Below, one piece after another: positions 57,650 to 64,000 of a DNA stretch of 64,000 bases. Position 1 is the stretch's first letter; the number at the start of each line of letters is the position of its first letter. The notes beneath the pieces are model-generated. The model saw only the letters and a list, made by a program, of their open reading frames with translations, made no database searches and was not told the origin of the DNA. A program made the translations under genes and the position numbers. The stretch is from Dasyornis broadbenti (lineage: Eukaryota; Chordata; Aves; Passeriformes; Dasyornithidae): the NCBI GenBank assembly GCA_013397935.1, contig VZRN01006632.1, forward strand, positions 349,815-413,814, read 5' to 3'.

Positions 57650-57718
57650 ATTGAATATTGGAAAAAATTTATTGGAAAAATTTGGAATTGGAAAAAAATT
57701 GGAATTGGAAAAAATTCA
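57650..57718 (+). repeat. Degenerate AT-rich tandem repeat
   Basis: Repeated GGAATTGGAAAAAATT-like units, about 16 bases each with variable A-runs. They sit immediately before the split CR1. Confidence 0.65.
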
Positions 57719-57726
57719 GGAATGGA

Positions 57727-57757
57727 AGTGGCTGCCCAGGGCAGTGGTGGAGTCACA
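57727..57757 (+). mobile_element. CR1 LINE, 5' part of an interrupted copy
   Basis: GGCTGCCCAGGGCAGTGGTG plus GAGTCAC is the CR1 sense sequence that normally runs straight into CCCTGGAGGG. That continuation lies at 58295, beyond an inserted CR1 in the opposite orientation. Confidence 0.75.
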
Positions 57758-58292
57758 AGAGAATCAGAATCATGGAATGGTTTGGATGGGAAAGGACCTT
57801 AAAGCTCATTTCATTCCCACCCCCTGCCATGGGCCCAGACACCTCCCACTGTCCCAGGCTGCTCCCAGCCCTGTCCAGCCTGGCCTTGGGCACTGCCAGG
57901 GATCCAGGGGCAGCCACAGCTTCTCTGGACACCTGTGCCAGGGCCTCACCTCCTTCACAGCCAAGAATTTTTTCCCAACATCCTATCTAACCCTGCTCTC
58001 TTTCCATCTGAAGCCTTTCCCCCTTGTCCTGTCCCTCCATCCCTTATAAAATGTCCTTCTCCATCTTCCTTGTAGCTCCATCCGGCACTGCAAGGCCACA
58101 ATGAGCTCACCCCAAAGTTTCTCCTCTCCAGGCTGAACAATCCCAACTCTCCCAGCCTTTCCTCCCAGCAGAGCTGCTCCCTCCCTCTGATCCTCCTGGA
58201 GCCTCCTCTGAACTCACTCCAACATCTTCCTGTGCTGGGACCCCAGGGCTGGAGGCAGCTCTGCAGGTGGGGTCTCACCTGAGCGGGGCAGA
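57758..58292 (-). mobile_element. CR1 LINE inserted into another CR1
   Basis: About 535 bp of antisense CR1 from AATCATGGAATGGTTTGGAT through GATCCAGGGGCAGCCACAGC to the GCTGGAGGCAGCTCTGCAGG block. It splits a plus-strand CR1. Confidence 0.9.
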
Positions 58293-58440
58293 GGGAACCC
58301 CTGGAGGGATCTAAAAACGTGTGGATGTGGCACCTGGGGACATGGATCAGGGACAGGCGTGGCAGTGCTGGGGGGATGGTTGGATTCTGTGACCTTGGAG
58401 GGCTTTTCCAACCTTCATGATTCCATGATTCCATGATTTC
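58293..58440 (+). mobile_element. CR1 LINE, 3' part of the interrupted copy
   Basis: Continues the copy started at 57727: CCCTGGAGGGATCTAAAAAC, GTGGATGTGGCACC, GACCTTGGAGGGCTTTTCCA. It ends in three TGATTCCA-type octamers. Confidence 0.88.
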
Positions 58441-58559
58441 AGGAGGAGATCCTGGACTGGAGGGCTGGCAGGAGACGGCAGCTCCACGTCACCCCATCAC
58501 AGAGTTCACAAAAGACAGTTTCACCCACAGCTTCCCAGAAACACAGCTCAAGGAATTGT

Positions 58560-58640
58560 TCCAGGAAGAGCTGGACGTGACACTCAGTGCTCTGGTGTGG
58601 TTGACAAGGCTGGGATCAAAGGTTGGACTCGATGTGATGC
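58560..58640 (+). mobile_element. CR1 LINE fragment
   Basis: GAGCTGGACGTGACACTCAG, then GACAAGGCTGGGATCAAAGG and TTGGACTCGATG follow a CR1 3' subtype. The end is replaced by a T-rich tract. Confidence 0.6.
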
Positions 58641-58659
58641 CTGGTGGTTTTTCTGTCTT

Positions 58660-58730
58660 TTCTTTTTATACCCTTTTTGTACCCTTTCATACATTTTATT
58701 CATTTTATACCCTTTCCTTGTACCCTTTAC
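58660..58730 (+). repeat. T-rich repeat with four TACCCTTT units
   Basis: TACCCTTT occurs at 58669, 58680, 58708 and 58721, in a TTTTAT-rich context. Confidence 0.7.
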
Positions 58731-59205
58731 ACGCACTCCTCATACCTCACCCCACATCCCTGTAATTCTTGCAGTCTGATATTCAGCTCAGTCTGGGGGT
58801 TTTGTGAAGCGGGAAAGACCAAACACTCACAGTAGAAGGCCAAGAACTCTGTGCTGTCTCAGAACTGGAGGCTCCAACCTCAGATGGAGTCTCTCTCTCT
58901 CTGGAACACATTTTGCAAACTGTACGTAATCTCATTTGGGGGGGTAATTAGAATAAGGGGACAATTACTTCATCTGTTAAGTTTCTTATTTGGGGATTTT
59001 AGGTAGATCTGCTGATTTTTGAGGCCCACAAAAATAGTACACGCGTTATACTCGGAGTGCTCGGGTGTGTGGGGTGCTCGGGTGTTTTTGCCGTGTTTCC
59101 ACCTTTGACGAGCCGTGCACCCAGGATCCTATTAAACCTGAGGTAAAATCCCCTTTTTCCCTTCACTGCTGTGTCTGCCTCATATTTTTATCAGCCAAAA
59201 AGGCA
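58731..59205. other. Intergenic stretch without recognised features
   Basis: Holds only a short duplicated GTGCTCGGGTGT (about 59057-59086), a CTCTCTCT run near 58890 and a G-run near 58938. Confidence 0.55.
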
Positions 59206-59254
59206 CCAGATGACCTTGGAGGTATTTTCCAGCCTCAATGATTCTGTGATTTCA
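59206..59254 (+). mobile_element. CR1 LINE 3' tip
   Basis: GATGACCTTGGAGGTATTTT, then CCAGCCTCAATGATTCTGTG, the typical CR1 end. Confidence 0.65.
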
Positions 59255-59657
59255 TCCAGTGGGAAGTGGCACCTGGAAGTGACATCAGCTTTGGTCCTCT
59301 CAAAAGCCGACTCAACTCATCCCCTGTTACTCCAGCTGGAGATTCCACTCTTGTTTTGGATAGATTGGAACATCCTTGCACAACTTTGAGGCCACGCTAA
59401 TCCTCCCTTCAGTGTGTGTGTGTGTATGAATAATAGATTTTCCGTGCTAAAACTATCAAAACTCTGGCAGCAGCTGCTCGGCTCCCTTGGGCAAATACCC
59501 TGGAAAGGAGCTGCAGCAGCAGAGCAGATTTGCATGTTTGATGCATTGCTGTGTCTCACTTTCAGAGCAGACAATCTGTTGGCTCTCAGCTCCTTGCATG
59601 CCTGTTGAAGCCAAGGTGCTGGACAGCAGCACAGCAGAAAGTGTGGATCTTTTACAA

Positions 59658-59675
59658 TTTTTTTTTTTTTTTTTT
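59658..59675. repeat. Poly(T) tract, 18 T
   Basis: Uninterrupted T-run. Confidence 0.9.
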
Positions 59676-62066
59676 AAGACATCGTTCCCCTCCCAGGAGT
59701 GCAATTTGTATCTTGATTAATCTAAAAGTTTGGGGCTTTCACGCTGAGGGGTACGAGGGGACTTTTAAAGGAGCGTGGGTAAGAGTAAAGAGGGAAGGAA
59801 GGCATGTGTGGAATCGCTTTCATCCTGGAAACTCAGCTATGCTGGAGGCAAATGCTGCGCCTCAGCGGAGCAGAGACAATTTCAGGTAATTAATGTTCTT
59901 CCTTTACCAGCACCGGGAAAATCAGGGACTTTAGCAAGAGATTTATACAACTTCATGTCAAAGCTTAAAGCAGCTGTGGAGAGGCGCTGATTCATAAGGG
60001 AAGGTTCAGGATCTGCACGCAGGAGCTCAGCCCTGAGTAAAGGACGCTGAATTGGAGCTGAGGAGGTTTAAGCCACTTTTTTCCATGGGTAGTGAGTTTT
60101 TCCAGCCATTTTTTCTTATTCTGACTCAAACACCCTCTCAAGAAATCCACATTTGGTGAAGAGATGCAATAAATCCCTCACACCCCCAACAGTAGGGATT
60201 CAAACCTCCACAAACACAAGCCTCCCCTCGCTGACAGCAGTGCAAAAAGAGGTTTTTATCATCTCCATGGGCAGCTTGACCAGCCAAGAAAATTTCCTCG
60301 TGGAGTTTAGAAAGTAAGAACTGCCAAAAATCAAACTGGCATAAAACCCCTCATGGAAATAAACCCTAATATCAAGAAATCCCTATGAAAAAGCCTTGCT
60401 GTGGCATAAGGATGAGGATTTGGATGGAAGATTAGCAGGATTTTGATCACAAAGTCCTCTTTCAACCAGCCTGTCCCACCACAACTCACTCTGGGTGTTT
60501 GCATCTGATTTTATTTCGGCAAAGCCCACCCAGACACACAAGTGCCAGCCCATGGCGAGGATTTGGCTCTGTTCAAGACAGACTCATCCTTGCTCCTCTC
60601 CTCTTGTCCCACGTGCAAAGTCTTTGGCCTCACAAAGTCCTCGGACCTGCAAAGGATGCTCCAGAAATATCCTGCCAGAAGTGCAGGAAAAGGCAGAAAA
60701 AAAATTAACATTGTGGTTTCTACACCTTCCCAGGTTCTAATACAAACAATTTAATTCCCAGATTCTAATAGGAAGAATTTAATTCCTGTCCTCCGCCTTC
60801 TAATGTGTTGTCTGTCCTACATTTGATTATGTGGGATTAGAGTGAGAAGATATTATCTTTACCTTTATCCTTAACAAGAGGAGAAAAGGAAAATATTTAC
60901 TTTCGTGGCTGGAAGTCCTGTGAAGGTGCCTATTGATATTCAGAGGTGACTCCTCTATTCTTCAAGCCACACGGAATGTGAGAAACCTCTTCCTCCGGGT
61001 TGGAGCTCCACTCCCAGGTTGTCTGACCTTTGGATTTGCAGCGGTGTGAGTTCAGTCGGTGTCACACGAGTTGTGAGGGTGCCCTGACAGGAGCACGGGG
61101 ACACTTTCACTCCTGGTTTTCATGCCTGAAGATCTCCCTGCTCCCCTAAAAAGCAACGTTCACCGCCTTCCCCAGCGACACCCCTGAGCGGCAGGGGGGA
61201 TTTGGCGCTTCGGGGGCACAGGAGATGGTTTTGTGCAGGGTGAAATCCTACAGGCAGCAGAAGGATGAACCGAAACACGAGGCAGAGCCTCCTTCTCCCC
61301 CTCACCACCTGCAATTTGCAAAAGCCATTGCTGGGGGCAGCTAACAAAGCCCAAACAAATCCCAAGTGCCTCCCAAACAAAAGGCTAATTTAATTTCAAA
61401 TTGATTTGCGCTCTTGGTACAAGACACTTGATTTTGTAGCGCTCAGCAGTAGCACAAAAATAAAAAGAGCATCTAACACTGATTAACATCTGAGTCATGG
61501 CTTGCTGGGGTCTGTTACAGCAGCTGAATTTCACTGTTCCGCTGGCACAGGAACTTCCCGACGCTATTAAACTTCCCTGGCGGGATTTGCCACCCCTCCC
61601 TCATTTGTGCATATGCTCAGCACATGGTCCCCAGGCTTGCAGGATGATTTTGCCATCTATAAAAGGCACGCTGACTTTTCATCAATAAGATGCACGTTGC
61701 TGTTTGACAAGAGCAATGTGCTCAAAGAACGGGCTCACAATAGCTCCTATCAATCAAGCGCTCGGTGGAAAATCAAAGATGACAATGAAACCCACAGCAT
61801 TAAATAACCCATGGTGCTGGAAATTAATCAGGAATCCTGGGTGCTTGAAAAACAAATGTGTTTTTAATAAATTGGATTTGAGTATCACTTACAAGCCCTG
61901 GATTAGCAGCTGAGTAGAGCCTGGTTTGATTTGCAGTGATAAACTCCAGGGGAGCTGGTGCCGCTGTACATCCAAGCCATTGATGTCACCGGGAGCCTGC
62001 TGGGCTTGCTGACATTTCAGCAATGTGGACACAATTCTTTTTAATACATACAAAATGGATTTTATG

Positions 62067-62093
62067 AAAAAAAAAAAAAAAAAAAAAAAAAAA
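62067..62093 (+). repeat. Poly(A) tract, 27 A
   Basis: The longest complete homopolymer in the window. The sequence just before it matches no recognised gene. Confidence 0.95.
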
Positions 62094-62217
62094 CCCTCAT
62101 TTCTCTGATCCTGCTCTGAACCATCCCCAAACAAGCCAAGGGTTAATAAGAACAGACTTCAGTCACAGTTCACCCCTTGAGGAAGGGATGAAAGAGAATG
62201 CAGAGTGTGTGACGTAA

Positions 62218-62526
62218 ACTGGAGAGGGACTGGGGCCAAGGCATGGAGGGACAGGGCACAGGGAATGGCTTCCCAGTGCCAGAGGGCAGGGATGGATGGG
62301 ATCTTGGGAAGGAATTGCTGCCTGGGAGGGTGGGGAGGCCCTGGCATGGAATTGCCAGAGCAGCTGGGGCTGCCCCTGGATCCCTGGAAGTGTCCAAGGC
62401 CAGGCTGGACAGGGCTGGGAGCAGCCTGGGATAGGGGAAGGTGTCCCTGCCATGGCAGGGGTGGAATGGGATGATTTTTCAGATTCCTTCCCACCCAAAC
62501 CATTCCATAATTCCATGATTCTATAA
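62218..62526 (+). mobile_element. CR1 LINE, young type
   Basis: Sense copy starting AACTGGAGAGGGACTGGGGC and ending in TTCCATAATTCCATGATTCT octamers. It is closely similar to the copies at 3048 and 30859. Confidence 0.9.
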
Positions 62527-64000
62527 ATCAGTGGTGTCACTGTCTGAGAGGAAGAAACTTGGCTTTGCCATGAAAAAGGAGGGATAAACCTCTCCAGTGT
62601 TTTTAAGTGCTCCCTGCACCTGCTATGAACTCACCCTGAGCAAGGGGAGAATGAGTTACCTCTGTTTGCATTGCTTTTCCTTCTTGCCTCAAAAGTCCAA
62701 AAAGAAGAAAAGCTCATTCCATTATTTTTCAACAGACTCTCTCACTCCTTTCCTCCATCCTTTCATTCCAATGAAACCAGAATATTTCAGAGAGACCTTT
62801 GGTTATCAGACTAACCCCTCTCCCATATTCTTCTTCAAATAAAACACTCTTTAAGGTCAGGAAAAGACTGAATATAATTCCTGGGATTTGGTTTTTGAAA
62901 TGTACACCTGTGAGAAGAATTTAATCACCTAAGGACTAGAGTTTCAACAGCACAAAATTTAGGAATTTATACCTGGAATTTGGGGAAGACTCAAGTTCCT
63001 TATCTATTTCACTGAGTGATGTCTCCTCTTAAGCAACTGAAAATGCAGAAGACAACTGTACCTCAGAATTTTAATTATTTAATTGACAGAAATATGCAGA
63101 GAAACAAGAATTCCATGGAGAGCAGAGTGAGACTTTCAGTTCTTTTCTGTCCTCTGAGAACAGGGGAGACAAAACTGAGAGGCGACAAACTCAAAGTTGA
63201 GGTGAAAAGGTATTTTATCGAAGATTTCTTAATTAATCTGTAAATCTCACTGCCCCAAAATAGTGCTGGGGCTTGGAGACTTGCAGGAGTCAAAGCAAAG
63301 GTGTGGATGCTATTTTGTCAAATTAAAACAGGCACATTTTCAAAAGAGCTCTGAGAAGACAAAATATTGCCAAGGTATAAACCAGATCCTTACTCTCAGA
63401 GGCTGGGAATAAATCCCTCCCAAGACACGGAGAGGAGAAGAGCTGAACCACCTGGGAATCAAATGGCGCTGGCTGCCCTCAGAAACAGCACCAGGAATTA
63501 CACAGCCACTGCTCTGCTCTTCCAGGAACATCCTCAAGTGCCCATCAAAGATTTCTGCTCTGAACAGGAAGCTCATTCTTTTCCAGGGTGAGCATCTCCA
63601 GCATCATTAGGTGCGAAAATGGGAACATTATATCTGAGTCGCTCTCATCTGTAACCAAATTCCCGTTGATTTCAGTGGGAACTATCACTCTAATCCACAC
63701 AGGATTAGCAGACTTCAAAAAAGATTTAGAAGCACAAGCTTGAGTGTTTAAATCCCACTGATCTCAGCCGGAGCTGGGAGCAGATCCAAGGAGAAAGTGC
63801 TGAACCTCTCACTTGTGTGGCTTCTTGTCCAGCCCAGCCAATCTCATCCATCCTGGACTCTTCCCTGCAATTAGGCTGATAATTAAGAAATAACAACATA
63901 ATATAAATGGAGAGTTGCTGGCTAGCACGGTTAACATCAGGGATAAATTGAGCAGTAATCTGCAAAGGATGTTATTGCTATTACAAAAATAAAGATCTGT
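62527..64000. other. Intergenic stretch without recognised features
   Basis: The last 1.5 kb contains no recognisable gene, RNA or repeat family. Confidence 0.55.

Larger units (their letters stand above)
59255..62217. other. Intergenic segment, CR1-free
   Basis: Contains a short (TG)n near 59412-59425, a T18 tract (59658-59675) and an A27 tract (62067-62093). No gene recognised. Stretch 61385-61910 looks like candidate regulatory DNA from its motif content. Confidence 0.6.

Noticed and set aside
42763..64000. CHCHD3, the head-to-head neighbour of EXOC4 in mammals
   Set aside because: I searched the plus strand for its start and CHCH-domain sequence and found none. In mammals the two genes are far apart, so it probably lies beyond the right edge.
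1..64000. CRISPR array, rRNA, operon or prokaryotic features
   Set aside because: No regularly spaced repeats, no rRNA sequence, and the spliced gene with CR1 repeats shows this is avian nuclear DNA.

Overview
The window is vertebrate nuclear DNA, and a bird is by far the best fit. Spliced exons are separated by kilobase introns, and the dominant interspersed repeat is the avian CR1 LINE, recognisable by its 3' end and terminal octamers. A songbird is likely, because five near-identical copies of one CR1 type resemble those I know from passerine genomes, but the species cannot be named from this sequence.

Region 1 (1-42600, minus strand) is the 5' part of EXOC4, which encodes Sec8, a subunit of the exocyst. 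Six coding exons were placed by reading the reverse complement. Every intron has GT-AG ends and every reading frame joins correctly: 42515-42600, 26490-26679, 22777-22971, 9802-9986, 8691-8800 and 1402-1645. Together they give 1010 coding bases, or residues 1-336 plus two bases of codon 337. That is about a third of a protein that is about 974 residues long in mammals. The gene runs off the left edge inside intron 6.

Region 2 (about 42400-42780) is a CpG-rich, TATA-less promoter. The start codon lies inside a perfect TISU/YY1 element. Upstream are two CCAAT boxes 31 bases apart, two GC boxes and a ZNF143-type site.

Region 3 (42780-64000) is intergenic. No recognisable protein gene, tRNA or rRNA was found. 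It holds CR1 fragments (one nested pair), low-complexity tracts, a 51-base assembly gap, and several AT-rich, homeodomain-motif-rich stretches that look like conserved regulatory DNA but cannot be proved so here.

Outside the EXOC4 exons, the open reading frames are chance frames or CR1 relics. I found no new protein system. The points most worth checking are the TISU start and promoter layout, a 72-base pre-miRNA-like hairpin in intron 1, a ~190-bp near-identical direct duplication beside exon 4, the nested and inverted CR1 arrangements, and an abrupt change in third-position GC between exons of the same gene.
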